The notes beneath the pieces are model-generated. The model did not search any database. It was not told where the DNA came from and saw only the letters and a list, made by a program, of their open reading frames with translations. Below are positions 48,701-60,878 of a stretch of 64,000 bases of DNA, piece after piece. Numbering within the stretch: position 1 is the first letter of the stretch; every line of letters starts with the position of its first letter. Made by a program: the position numbers and the translations under genes. The stretch covers positions 62,001 through 126,000 of the forward strand of contig CAWUHX010000144.1 of the NCBI GenBank assembly GCA_963922205.1, written 5' to 3'. The stretch comes from Romanomermis culicivorax (Eukaryota; Nematoda; Enoplea; Mermithida; Mermithidae).

Positions 48701-51700
48701 GCTGCTCCATCAGAGGTGAACATGAAAATTTTTTTTTATCAATGCCAACCATTGTAACCCATTTGTCGATCGCTTCGGCGATTGAGGACGCATCACACTT
48801 TTCTATTTCATGTTCCAAATTTTTCTCCATCCATCAGACACTCAACATTGCACACATTCAGGTAAATCAATAGTAACTTAGAACTACTGACATCGGTTGA
48901 CTCATCAATGTGAATACAAACAGCGGAGGATCGTTTAAAAATTTCAAATTGTTCGTTTTTTACGGACTGGTTCAAAGCCAAAATGATTTTTTAGGTCGAA
49001 TATAAAGATCGATGCTTGCCTGGTAGCTTTAAACTTTTTCTCCTCCTTCTCCAGACATATTTCCATCCATTTTGCAGCTACTCAAGGCACGGTCAATGTG
49101 AATATCACACAACAAATGAATAAAGTCCACTTTATTTATACTCATTTCTTTCTGTAGAGATGCCAACACATTTATCATAAGACCAACGGTTTGTTCTGAA
49201 GCCTTTTTGTTTGCCGTTATCACAGCTTTCTGTAAAAAGTTAGCTTGTTATCAGATATTTATATCAGCATTTCAAAATTTCGAACAAAAATAATCGCTTT
49301 GTTCCTGAAGTAATAACATAACTCTTGAAAACACCTTACATAACCTGTTTAATATTTAAAAAACAATCAGTGTATCACGTTTGGGCGAAATGAAAACTTT
49401 AGCCTTTGGCTAAAAAAATTTTAGTCGTTTTAGCCATTTGGCTAAAGACGTCGTGCTAAAAAAAAACAGTGGTTGGGGATGTGCTTATGGCAGTAGCAAT
49501 CCCACATCCATGCAAAATTGGTGAATCGACAAAGTTACGATTCCACCAAAAAAGGGAAGAAATAGTCATTCGTGTTTACCTTCTGCAATTTTGGTGTGTC
49601 GTGGGCGAGTCGCGTCCGTTATATATTATATTGTTCTGTTTCGCCCAATAAAGGCAACGTCGACAGCCCGACACCCCAATTTGCATATTGTTAGTAATAT
49701 TATTATTTACTATTTATTTTATTATTACTTGCGCATTAAGCGGAAGGAGGGAGTCGCATTACACGGGAGCCAAGCCAAGGTAGGTCCCAGCTCCTTTGGA
49801 TATTATTGAAGTGAGTTTTGTGTATTTGTGTGAACCTTTAGGAGGCATCTGGGGAGACCCTGAGTGCCCTTCGATTGCAAGAGTTGGAGTTCCCAGTTAC
49901 TTATTAGTGACTGAAGGTTGTGTTTATTTCTGCTTGAGGACTGTTGCACTGTGTTCAGTTGATTGCAAATAGGAAGCTCCTTTGAGTGACCTACAGTAGT
50001 CAATTGAGTACAAGCCGATAGGACTCGAGTTATATTGCTGACATCTTCGGATCTAAGCAGAGAAGTAAACATAACATATATATAATGATATCATTACATT
50101 ATAGCATCAGCAAATCGATTCGCTATGTAATCAGTAGGAGAGTTTTGGTGGTTTAGATCAGAAATCACCCAATAAGAGTTTGACTCACACAGATATGTAT
50201 ACATCCCAAATGGTGACTTTTCAAAATGAACTTCGAACATATCGGGTTCATACACAACAAGGGAAACCTGGGATTTACATCATAGGATTATTTTCTGGGA
50301 AAAATGAGAACCTTAGAAAATCGGGGAAATTTGGATGGAGTTGAAAAAGACTCTTGACATCTGAATTGGCAGATGTAAGGAATTTGAATTTGCACGAGAA
50401 GAATTATTGCGGACTGGATACACGAAAAAGTTATCAGTGCTCTGACTGCCACTCTAAGGAAATGGTTTGAAATAAACCACGTGTGTCGTGGATTGACTTT
50501 CGAATTTGAGAATTCCTCCTGAAAAAAACCTGGGAAAGTCAAGGAACGTGGCGGTCTGAATAAACTCCGCATCAACATTTAAAATTATCATCTCTATTAA
50601 AGTTCGGTTGGCCTCCTCCAGATTTTTTTCCTGCTAGTGTACTGATCACTACGACCCAAAGGTCAAATTTACCTTAGCATTAGCGAATTCATCAATAAAG
50701 TGAACGAAGGGGAACAATAATAGATTGTTCACACACTCAAAGTTGTGATTTATTGCGTCACCCTGATCGATTTCGTCCTTCTGGATTAAAATTGAAAAAA
50801 TATAATGAATATATTGCATCAGTAACAGTAAGATACATCATTGAAGGGAATGGAGAGAAACAATTCATGATGCAACAAAAATCTTACACAACTTAAAACG
50901 GTTGAAGTGTATGAAAAAGCTTATGTAATTAAAATTAATTCAATTAGAGCCCAAGAGCTTCACCGCATAATGCACATTTTCTCTTATGAGAAGAATCAAT
51001 GAGTTCACTACATAACGCATGTTACTGCTGCTTGTTAAAAAGCGGGTTGAGTAATAAAAATCTAAATTGGAGCAAATATGTTGCATAAACTTCTATGGTC
51101 TTACAATTTGCAGCGTCTTGAACATGCTACTTGTCAGCACGTCCCATATCGGCGCCAAAATCGCTTTCGTCCATTTTGAATTGTTCGTCGATACAAGAAA
51201 TTTCAAAATTTCTTCCGCATTGTTTAAATATTTCATCTTCCAATCACCGCATAGAGTTGAAATTGTTTTAGTGGCCAACTTTAACCTAGATTAATAAAGA
51301 TAGTGCGTTTTTACAAAAATTAGCCAGTATAATTGCGCTACATCTTTTCGGGATTTTCGCGTAATAATTTCAGGGTGGGAGATAAAATAACCAAACTCGA
51401 TAAATCGGTTTCAAAAGTATCTCGCAGTAGAGGAACATGAATGAAACGAAAACATAAGGAATCCAGAATATTGTTGACGAGATCCTTAAACAAATAAATG
51501 CCTGAAAATATAACGGTTATCTGGACCATTGAATCGTAAGTTTACGTAAACTAATGTTTCGTCCAGATGACACTCGTCGAGGAAACTATTGAGGTGGAGA
51601 ATGTAACACTCGAGAAGGCATTGGAAGGCGGACTTTGACAACAGTTCGGCTTCATTATCTTTTATGCATTGACATATGATCGTCCATAACTTGATGACAA

Positions 51701-54700
51701 GTTTTCCATTGGAATCTTTGAAAGAATGAATAACGAAAATTATATTCCTCACTTTTCACAATAGCGAAAACAACATTCTTGATAGAATTCTAGATATTCG
51801 TGGCTCCTGCCGTAAGCCAAAATTCCTAAAACTCTCGAGGTTACGGCTTGCTTTCGACAGTCTTGGCAGTATGTGTATACACAGTGTTCATACAAAGTTG
51901 GAGAAAAAAAATTCCATGTGTTTTCCAGGTTTTCCAGGTTGACAAATAAAATTTTTCCAGGTTTTCATAATGATGAAATATACTATACTATCCTGAAGAA
52001 AAATACTGAATAATAGAAACATGTGTGAGCTAAAGTAACATCAAGAATAGAGTACTAAATCAAAAAATTTATTTCAAATTATTGCGCAACCTAGCGCCGA
52101 AAAATTTTGATTCTGAGGCCTCTAAAACGTCGGAAAATTAATTTTTCAGCACATTCTTATGCAGCTACCGATGATCAATTGTGATCTTTTCACCATTTGA
52201 TTGGTGGAAGCGTTAAAACATTTTTCTAACGTTTTCGTATATCAAGAGCCAGTAATTTACCAACCATAATTATTTATTATGATATATATACTAACGTATA
52301 AACCATAAAAAAGTGTGATAGATATTTTGCTTCGGACTCGGATATCGGTAATTAATGCAGTGCAGAGTATCGGAAAAAATTTGGATTTTGATATTCTATA
52401 TCGTTGGAAAATGACTATTTTTAATATCTATTTCCTGCCTGAAAAGTCTAATTTTTCAGTGAATTCAACATGTTTTCAGTCAGGCAAACTAAAATTCAAA
52501 AATTAATCAAGCAGCAATGAATTGAATGACTTTTTTCAGACAGAAGAACCTCTGCTATTGTCCCACGCTTAATCATTTTCCGAATGCAAAAAGTTATCTT
52601 CACGAAAGTCGAAAATTTTAAAGAACCACAAAACGATTTTGTGGGAATAATCTAGAAAAATCTAGGTTTTAGTCAAATATCTGAAAAAACAATACAAGGT
52701 CAAACATTCATCCATAACATGCTGATGTTTGAAAGCTATAAGCCAGCGTAAGCTATATAGGCGGACATTTTCCAACCGCACAACAGAAATGATAACAAGA
52801 ATCATAAGTGATTTGAAATCCGGCGCAAAGCGCCGGAAAACTTTCGATGTTTTCTTAAAAACGCGTAAGAATGCATCTACGGACAGGAAACTCACCCAAT
52901 CAGAAGGGTCGTTAGGCTCTAATTTTTATAAGCCATGTTGGCTTGTGCCCCTAAATTTTTAGGAGTCAATCAGAATTTTTAGAAGCCATGGCTCCTAATT
53001 GACCTAAAAAAACCCTGACCAGACTCGATTTTTTTTCGCTAACAAATATGAATGCTGTATATAGCCGAAGACATTTTGTTGATTAGTCTCAAATTTTCTG
53101 GCATAAATGAGGAGTTTGAATGTTTTCTTGAATATTACCCTTACAATCCAATTGAAACTTTGACCTTGACATAATAATTTAAAGGCTAAATTAAAAGTTG
53201 AAGTTGAAAAACTAAAAAAAAACGATCTCAAATACTCGATGATTTTGAGCAATTTCACTTTCAATGTGCATAGTCGAATAAGAAAACTCGCCGCAGCGCG
53301 GCGAAAAAATTTGACGATTTTCCTCTACTTTTCAACACAAAATATTTATTTTTTCCACAAAATTCCCTGTGTTTTCCAGGTTTTCCAGGTTGTGTATGAA
53401 CCCTGATATACACCGGCTAGATTAAGTTTTGGGCATTCCTCTGGTATTTCCAAGTACTGTATAAAATTATGATTTGATACATTTACCACATTATTTTTGT
53501 TGAATCTCTGACCGCTGATGTGAAAAATCGACCCAAGTTTATCACTTAGCTGATACTCTTAAATTGAGAATGCAATTATTCGATCCTTACTTGATAAAGC
53601 AGCGTAAATTCTGAGACACTGAATAAACAACCCACAGTGTTTTTCGAAAACTTTAGCTCCACTTCCAAAGGCACGACATTTGAATTCTAATAAAACAAAT
53701 TCAATAGTAATAATGTGTTGGCCCAATCCAGGCTTCATCATATTACTAAGAGGAGCGTCTGCTTCTTCGAAAACAGCGTCTTTTTCATTCGATAAAAAAG
53801 CCAGTAAGATTTTGCCCAGCAAGTTTTGGACGCAAGGGAAACAAGCCAATGACTTGTTACCAAAACCACCCGGCTTTTCTACACTTTTCAAGTATAATTT
53901 CGGGGTTTGAGGCGTAACAGGACTTCTGGCTGTAATTGTGAAGCTTTATCAAAAAGATAAATATAATAATAGAAAAAACATACGAAGGCATTTCGACTGC
54001 GGCGTTAATTTGGCTGCATCAAAAATTTCGCATTCTCCGCCAACGCAGAACCGCAGGAAAGGTAAACAGACCTGAAAATATGACACTCAAATTTTTTACT
54101 GAGGCTTCATTAATGGAAAATTGACCATAAATCTAAACCTACCAATTCAATTACCAATCTGAGAATAAAGCTCACCTGGTCAAACAATCTGGTCGAATTT
54201 TCAGAGCCAAGGCTATTGATCAACAATATCCACACCTTAACTTTTTCAAGAGCAATATTTTCCGAATCGTTGAACCGATTTACAAATAGCAAAGGTTGTA
54301 AAATTAAATTCAGGCGCTTTTCGTTCGTTAATACATCTAGTGAAAAGAAAAATCGAATACACTCATAAAAAACGACACACCAATCAATTTCACCCATTTC
54401 TTCAGCAAAAACGGCGATAAAAGTCTTCCAGCAATCGAAGGCGGTAGCTTTAATTTCGACATCATCAGATTTGAAAGCCTTTTCGATCAGCGGTAAAGTA
54501 GAGTTTAAAAGTACCGAATTCGAACGTAAAAGCTTTAAATAGTAATATGATCAAACAAAGGCACTCTTCTATAAAAACAAACCTTTCCAGTCAATTTCAC
54601 GATATTTGACCAACATCGTAACGCGTAAATACCATTTTTCTTTCCGAAAATGTCCTTGAGTCCATAAATGATCTGAAATTCAATAATTTGCTTATGAATA

Positions 54701-56453
54701 TAAACAGCTTGGTGAAGGTTGAATGTACGAAAGCATTGTTAAATTTAAATTTAGGAGAGTTGCATCATTTGAATTGATGTCAGTACTGTCGTGATTCTGG
54801 ACGAATGTTGCAAATTATTTAAGTCGAGGTTAAGCAGGAAAGTCTTCCTATAGCACTTACAGTCTTAACTAGCGGTTTCAAATAGCTGAAATCGGCGTCC
54901 TTGAGGTTCGCTGATAAAACCACGTCAAAAAATTGTAACGCTTTCTGTTGAACTTCCCACGAATTATTTATCAACAGTTTTAACAATGACGGAATCCATA
55001 GACGATGTTCTACAGACAAATCATGCCAGCATTTATCGTGAACACTATATCAAGAAAGAATCCACATAAACGAAAAAAACCCAGTCAAACTTTTCTGAGG
55101 AAAATTCCACATTCTAAAAAGCTAACCCCGATAGAAAATCAAGGACGTCCAAACACATTCCGGGCGAGGAGAATCCGTGATCTTCGACGATTTTTTCGAT
55201 GAAAAATAGAATCTTTCGGATTATCCTTTTCACTACAAGTAACGGTAATTTTTTTGACGATAAACAACGAACACAATAACGTGCCAGATTCACTTGTCGT
55301 GACATTTCGACATCGAAAAGTGCTTAAAATGAAATCTCAGTTTGGAAACAACGACAAAATATTTGACAACATAAAAATAAATAAGATGTCTATACCATCT
55401 AAAATGTTCCCCACAGCCCCTAAACTGAAATTTCTATCGTAGTCGATCATCGGCAACAAAACTGACATAAGCTTAGCTACACATTCAGCAACGGATGGGT
55501 CTTTCAGGTGATGAGCAGCATTCTCTATCAGAGCAGATAGATTCGGCTGCAGGAAGGTCAGCATCCGACTCGGCTTGTTTTCGACCGCACTGAAAGAAGA
55601 ATTTGAATTAAGGCAAATAAAAATATGATAACTTCATGATTTGCAGAATTACTTTGAAGTTCGGCGTATGAAGAGTTAGAACCCGCCCAGATATGACTTT
55701 TCAAGGTCAGTAGGAATATTTGTACCAACACGCAGTAACTTGAGCATCAAACGGTGAACCTCGTTGAGATTTACATATCCAAGAACATGTAAAATTGCGT
55801 ATCTCCATTTGGAGGTGGTCAAAGCTGGATTTATATGGTGGATAACCATTATTCACTACTTATGTATCTATTATTCACGCATTATTTCAATGTTTGTAGA
55901 TGCGTATTGCAAGCATTGAGCAACAACAAGTCACATTTATAAGGAATTTGATTGTATCTCCAAATGGTCGAATTCTCAAATATACTCGACCTGTGCCACT
56001 CTTCGAAAAAATCTGAAAAGCCTTAAAAATTTTTAAATTGTAAGTTTGCCCAAAAACTTAAAATTTTTGTTTATCAATCCTGTATGCAGCATCAACAGAG
56101 TGAAAGTCATTGTAATTATGAGTGTACGCTTTCATTTTTTGGAAAAATACATTTTTTCACCGCTCACTGAGCTTTACACATAAAATTTATGAAAATAAGC
56201 TACCGCTTCCAATTAGAACTGACTTTCCTCCGTACCCAACTAGCCGGAGCTCTTCCGAATCACGAATGACTGCTTTAGAGGCTATACGATGGAATGTGCT
56301 AAACGCTCAATATAGTACACGCTTTACAAAAAATTTTCAACATAGGCGAACTCACGAAAGTAAAGTTTCATAACTGCGCTTCAAAGTCGACGAATCGAAG
56401 TTGTCATGTTTGTTCAGCAGATCGCTTATCGCATGCTCGACCTTTGATACCAT
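39794..56453 (-). CDS. RIF1: RIF1 orthologue, replication-timing and telomere factor with PP1-docking C-terminus
   Basis: Rif1 recruits protein phosphatase 1 to late-replicating chromatin and protects DNA ends. N-terminal exons: 56356-56453 (ATG 56451-56453), 55396-55589, 55127-55322, 54861-55044, 54583-54672 and 54176-54533, with matching phases. These encode the HEAT-repeat array (WIPSLLKLLINNSWEVQQKA; YALRCWSNIVKLTGK; LEKVKVWILLINSLG). Further coding exons, ends approximate: 53980-54072, 53590-53935, 51486-51752, 51338-51510, 51107-51290, 50675-50785, 47370-47525, 47060-47320, 46665-46870, 45712-45915, 45515-45655, 45040-45335, 44475-44560, 44330-44412, 43605-44152, 42840-43470, 42060-42212, 41075-41277, 40490-40745 and 39794-40176. 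A disordered middle carries a GILKRK motif (42906-42917) and KVHF (42197-42208), matching PP1 SILK and RVxF sites. The end has AVYPSLVN, YLPIRQPKIKTLRSALEKF and a C-terminal helix, as in metazoan RIF1. Several introns carry hAT-type repeats. Confidence 0.9.
44741..44961. mobile_element. Possible mariner-type MITE in a RIF1 intron
   Basis: Left end ACAGGGTGACAAAAAAAGG and right end GTTGTCCCACTGT are imperfect inverted relatives and resemble mariner-type termini. A TA precedes the left end; the right TA is not obvious. Extent approximate. Confidence 0.35.
47587..48010 (-). repeat. Family A repeat, copy 3 (inverted)
   Basis: Reverse-complement copy of the same ~420-bp repeat inside a RIF1 intron, bounded by CATATATGTAA and TTACATTTATG. 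It carries the CTAGCCATTGGGC and TTTTTGAACAAAAAATGG blocks and C-tracts. Termini resemble those of the CATACCTGTAA MITEs, suggesting a related end type. Confidence 0.75.
48510..49471 (-). mobile_element. hAT element with transposase fragment in a RIF1 intron
   Basis: 962 bp. Ends CAGTGTTTTTTTTTAGCC and GTGCTAAAAAAAAACAGTG. Perfect target duplication GTTGGGGA (48502-48509 and 49472-49479). Minus-strand frames between 48780 and 49223 give an N-terminal helical stretch and then CIHIDESTDVSSSKLLLIYL; the DESTD motif (48892-48906) is typical of hAT transposases of the ZBED5/SCAND3 kind. Frames are broken by stops. Subterminal TTTGGCTAAAAAA repeats and the palindrome TTAGCCATTTGGCTAA lie at the ends. 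Confidence 0.9.
49480..50660. other. Unclassified RIF1 intron DNA, possibly an LTR remnant
   Basis: Part is less AT-rich (49590-49990) and contains CCCAATAAAGGC and GTGTCGTGGGCGAGTCGCG phrases reminiscent of a retroelement LTR. No paired repeat, primer-binding site or protein was identified. No RIF1 exon was recognised here. Confidence 0.25.
51880..53403. mobile_element. hAT-like element J in a RIF1 intron
   Basis: About 1.5 kb. Left AGTGTTCATACAAAGTTGG and right CCTGGTTTTCC-type repeats leading to TTGTGTATGAACCCT are inverted relatives. Flanks GTATACAC and ATATACAC agree at 7 of 8. Both ends carry tandem TTTTCCAGG units. The interior holds GC hairpins (52820, 53290) and, at 52895-53018, a smaller GGCTCCTAA-type palindrome ending in AAAAAAACCCTG. 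Confidence 0.75.
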
Positions 56454-58280
56454 AGCGCCTATTCGTAATTTGTTGACGGCGTTAATTATGCAACGGTTCA
56501 GCAAATAATTTCAAGACTGATGAGCAAGAGTTTAGGGCCAAGCCGACGTCAGAACATTTTTAACAAAAGATGTAAACTAAGGTAAGAAGAATGAACTAAT
56601 AAAAACTTGACACGCTGGCGTTGTCAGGCTTTTTGCACACAACAAACAACCAAATATCAGGCAGTGCAACCAAATTTTTCCTGTTACGTTGCACGTACAG
56701 CCTGAAAACCTTTTTGATTAGGTTGTAGGGTTTTCTGTTCGAAAATGCATTTTTATGCGTTTTTAAATGGAAATACTGAAAATTTTCTGGTTTCCAAATG
56801 ATTTATAATTTGTCGTTGCAGTCTAGTGCGCTGCTAGAAAATGTCGCACTAGCTTATGTTTAAAGCTTTTAAACATCCAACACATCCTCAATAAACGTTT
56901 CATCCAGTATTGTCTTTTGACGTACCTTTGAAGAAAATCAAGACTTTTTTCGATTATTTTCACAAAATCGTTTTGCGGTATTCGAACATGTAACTTTTCG
57001 CATTCAGACAATGAATAAAACATCATCAGTTCAGTAAAGGACAATGGCTAAAGCCCTAGCCGGTTGAAGTTGCCACTTGGCACAAATTTTTTGAGTATTG
57101 TCAAAAGACTCAATTTTTTATTTTACAGTTTAGGGTCAGAAAATTCAAAAATTTTTGAGCGCTTCGCGCCGATACAATGATTATAAAGGTGCATTCTGGT
57201 GCATTTTAGAAAGTTAAAACCTCAGAATTTTCCGGAGCTCCGCGCTGGTGATGATTGTTTTGATTATTGCTAGCTATAATCCAGTTCAGGACCGTAAGCA
57301 TGTCTATTTCACTTATTCAATAGTTGCTACCACCTAGAATGTTTCATCTCATGGTTTAGTCAGTGCATTTTGGTATCTAAAGAGAATGAAGATTTTTTCG
57401 TTTTTTTCACCAGATTTTTCTGCGGTCTCTACAAATTTTTGAACTATGTGAACATAATTTTTTTTCGTTCGGCAGATAATTGAAGCATCATCAGTTTGAC
57501 AGAGATCGCTGGTAGACAAATCGAAATTTAGGTTGCTTTTCTGATTTTTCAAATTAGATGGCATGCTTTCAATATGATTTTTTGTATTTTGTCCGACTAT
57601 GATGAAAAATGATTGAATTGAGTGCAAAATTAGACCACTTAGAAATAAATGTCGAAAAGTTTAATTTTCAGCGTTCTAATATCAAAACTACAAAAAAATT
57701 TCTGCGCTTCGTGCCAGAAGTCTTTGTCTATTTACGAATTTTGTTGTTTCGTCCAAATTTATTAAACATCAGTGACTTCAAGCTGATTGTTTAACTGGTT
57801 AGCAGGTTGAAAGCATCCGCTCCGCACATTGTTCAAGCATGAACATCATTAGGCCGGAATAATCAAATCTTGAATCACGAAATGAGTCTTGAAATGATTT
57901 ATCTTCCAAGGTTCTAGAGTATCGGCATCCGAAAATTCTTCCGGCGCGAAAAATGATTAAAATGTAGTGAGTGTATGATTCTTCATTTTAGCTATGCACA
58001 GATATGTCAGCAGTCGAATTTGTATACAATTTAGGTTTTTCTCGCTTTGGTTTTTTGTTAATTTGTTTGTAACTGTGAATTTTGATGAATTCTCATCATA
58101 ATCTGACTCAAAATTCCAAGACTTTTTTTCTATTTTTGATAAATTATACTGACTGCAGAAGTATGAATATGTTCAGAAAAGCTCAACAATGCATGGAAAA
58201 AGCATAAGATTGCATTTTTAAGCGAAAAACGATATGGCGAAAATTGCACAAAATTTTGACTTCTTTCGCTAAATGGCGGT
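56454..58280. other. Intergenic region upstream of RIF1, decayed repeats
   Basis: No gene found. 56635-56720 has a CAGGCTTTTTGCAC / CGTACAGCCTG inverted pair. From about 57100 the sequence resembles family F (GAGCGCTTCGCGCCG hairpin, GCATTTTAGAAAG, GTAAGCATGTCTATTTCACTTA). The RIF1 promoter should lie at the left of this stretch; none was recognised. Confidence 0.45.
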
Positions 58281-58311
58281 CTCCGCGACACAGTTTTTTT
58301 TGTGCCAAAAC

Positions 58312-58483
58312 CATACCTGTAATTGGAGGGTTGGGGGGGGGACCCCCCAACTTGGCCAACCATATACCCAACCCCCCCAGTATGAAAAAAATTGGCAAAA
58401 AAGTGTTTTTGGCCTTTTATGGGAAAAATTTCGACTTTTTTTCGACCCCCCCCCCCCAACTGGTCGGACCTCTTACAGGTATG
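58312..58483. mobile_element. CATACCTGTAA MITE, copy B7
   Basis: 172 bp. CATACCTGTAATTGG at the left, CTCTTACAGGTATG at the right. Perfect duplication GCCAAAAC (58304-58311 and 58484-58491). Inserted about 20 bases inside the left end of E2. Confidence 0.92.
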
Positions 58484-59279
58484 GCCAAAACATGGTTTTC
58501 GTCACAAAAAAATTCGGAATGGCGCAAAAAATTTAGGGTATTCGTGCCAAATGACACAAATTTTTTGGAATTTTTTTACAAGTCGGTTCCCTTCCAAATT
58601 ATGGTCCAAACTGGCATTTTTTGACTCCTCAAGATGCCAGCTATCCAGATCTGTTCGAAAATCCAGGCGCCCATGGCATTCAGGAACTCATTTGCATAAA
58701 ATCTGCACACAACTCACATAGTCTTTGTCACTACAGAAAAATCCTACCTACTTCAAGAATCATCAGCCTATGGACTTAATTCTTTTTTTTTGTTTGTTTA
58801 CTAGTCGACGACAATAGAAAGCAAATATAAAAAATCCATAGAGTAATACGGTGAAACACTAAAAACATTTTTGAGACGGAACAAATGTAAAAAGAAATAC
58901 ACAAGGATAGCGAGAAGAAAAAAATATCCAGAAATTAGACAAGGTTAAAAAACGGAAATAAAACAGAACGAAAGTTTCAACGTAATGTAAGTTCGAAATG
59001 AACAAACTACTGTAAAGAAAGTTCGATTAGTCTAGGAAGCGCAGATTACAAAGTGTAACGAATCGACTACCGCTACACAATTTCACCAGAAAGTATAAAC
59101 AATATATTCCTTTAAGATCCTTGATACTATTTTAACTAACAACTTCATTTGGAAGAGCCTCAACAGCACAGTCATTCAGTGTGACTAAGAACCAAAATTT
59201 TTATTTTTGGTGTTTGATTCGAACAGAAAAAATGACATTGTTGGCGCAATTTTTCAACCAAAAATTTAGGCGACGCGAC

Positions 59280-60172
59280 CAGTGTTTTTTGTGTGCTAAA
59301 ACATGGTTTTTGGCACAAAAAAAATTTGAAATGGCACAAAAAATTTGGAGTGTTTGTGCCAATTGGCACAAAAATTTTGGCTGGTCAAACATTAAATTTC
59401 CTAGATTTTTAGACGTTTTAGGGGCTGAAAATACAAGAATTTCTCGGCGCTTCGCGCCGAGTCAATGAACATAATATTTCCTATTCCTATATTTGACCCG
59501 CCCAGCGCGAACGATTTCTCTCCGAACAGTGTATTGGTATCGTTGCAGAATGACTGATGAATGAGAATAAATTCTGAATATTCCCTGTTAATTCAGTCAG
59601 ATTCGGATGAAAAACGTTGGTAATGTTGGTAATGGTACAATATTCCGACCGAAAATTTACGCAATTTTAGACTTTATTCTCTCTAGTCTTTACATTATAT
59701 AAGGTAAAGTGGGGTGACTTTGATCAGGGGTGACTTCGATCAGAGTATGGCATTTGATAACTATTTGAGATCAGCAGGTCATTTTTGCTGTGTAGCCAAC
59801 CTCACAGCACCTCAACCCCCCCCCACCCCCCAATTACAGGCATGATTTGAACTTCCTGAACAATTCTAGAATTATTTAAATTTCGTCAGCATTCCATTTC
59901 TTTTAGAGTCATCGTGAAATGTTTTCTTGCACATTTTTTTCTTATCTGACTGAAATGGTTTAGCTGAAAAATAGGTTGAGCAGAGCACGATGATTATTAC
60001 AAAAAATTAATGCGTTTTAAACGTTAACTTTTCACTAAACTTTTGGAATAAAACTTTTCCGCAGTTTTTCAGCATGTTTCTAGTAGAAAAAATTTTTTGT
60101 GCCATGGGCACAAATTTTTTTTGGCCGTTTGTGCCAATTGGTACAAATGTTCCGTGCACAAAAAAAACGCTG
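59280..60172. mobile_element. Family E hAT-like element E1
   Basis: 893 bp. Ends CAGTGTTTTTTGTG and CACAAAAAAAACGCTG. Perfect target duplication GACGCGAC (59272-59279 and 60173-60180). Subterminal palindrome GTGCCAATTGGCAC (59356-59369), with an imperfect copy at 60131-60144 and GGCACAAAAAAATTT repeats. One GC hairpin, TCGGCGCTTCGCGCCGA, near 59450. The 59.70-59.84 kb part includes a C-tract and an AATTACAGGCATG fragment of the MITE family. Confidence 0.92.
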
Positions 60173-60604
60173 GACGCGACTCTCGGCTCAGTCAGGAGAA
60201 AGCAATTAAGTCATTCTTAGTTTATTTACATTGGTGTTAAGAAGAAATTCGTAGCCGAAAATTAAGGAAAAATACAAACTGCCTGACAAATTCTGTAAAA
60301 ATGTCTGAATTGTCGCAGCATCCGATTTCTTTTCGAATCGTATACTTAAACCGTTTTCTCGATCAGTTTTTCTTATCGCACTGACGTGGTTAGATAAAAT
60401 GGAGTAGGCACGATTTTTATGCAAATTAGTGCGGTTAAAGTAATCTTTAGTTAAGTACTCACTTATGTTTTTATCAAAGTTTTGGCATATAAAATTTTTT
60501 GAAGTTTCTCAGTATACTTATGTTTTTGGGCGGAAAAAATTTTCTGTGCCATTAGCACAAATTTTTTTAGCCCTTCGTGCCAATTGGCACAGATGTCCGT
60601 GCAT

Positions 60605-60814
60605 CATACCTGTAAGAGGTCCGACCAGTTGGGGGGGGGGGGTAAATCCGAAATTTGGGGAGAGGGGGTCGAAAAAAGTCGAAATTTTTCCCCAAAAAAG
60701 CCAAAAAACATATACTTTTTTGCAAATTTTTTCCAAACTGGGGTGGTCGGGTATATGGTTGGCCAAGTTGGGAGAGGTCCCCCCAAACCCCCCCCCCCCC
60801 CAGATACAGGTATG
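60605..60814. mobile_element. CATACCTGTAA MITE, copy B8
   Basis: 210 bp. CATACCTGTAAGAGGTCCGA at the left, AGATACAGGTATG at the right. Target duplication CCGTGCAT / CCGTGCAC (7 of 8). It lies about 20 bases inside the right end of E2, mirroring B7. G-tract near the left, C-tract near the right. Confidence 0.88.
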
Positions 60815-60878
60815 CCGTGCACCAAAAAAACACTGCGTCGCGAAAAAACAGTGCGGGCGGCGGCTGCAGCCACCACGG

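Larger units (their letters stand above)
58289..60835. mobile_element. Family E element E2, interrupted by B7, E1 and B8
   Basis: Left end CAGTTTTTTTTGTGCC and right end GTGCACCAAAAAAACACTG. Flanks CTCCGCGA and CGTCGCGA agree at 6 of 8. The interior has GGCACAAAAAAATTT-type repeats. Three later insertions lie inside it. An outer family F-like element seems to enclose it, ending in GCGAAAAAACAGTG at 60853. Confidence 0.6.
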
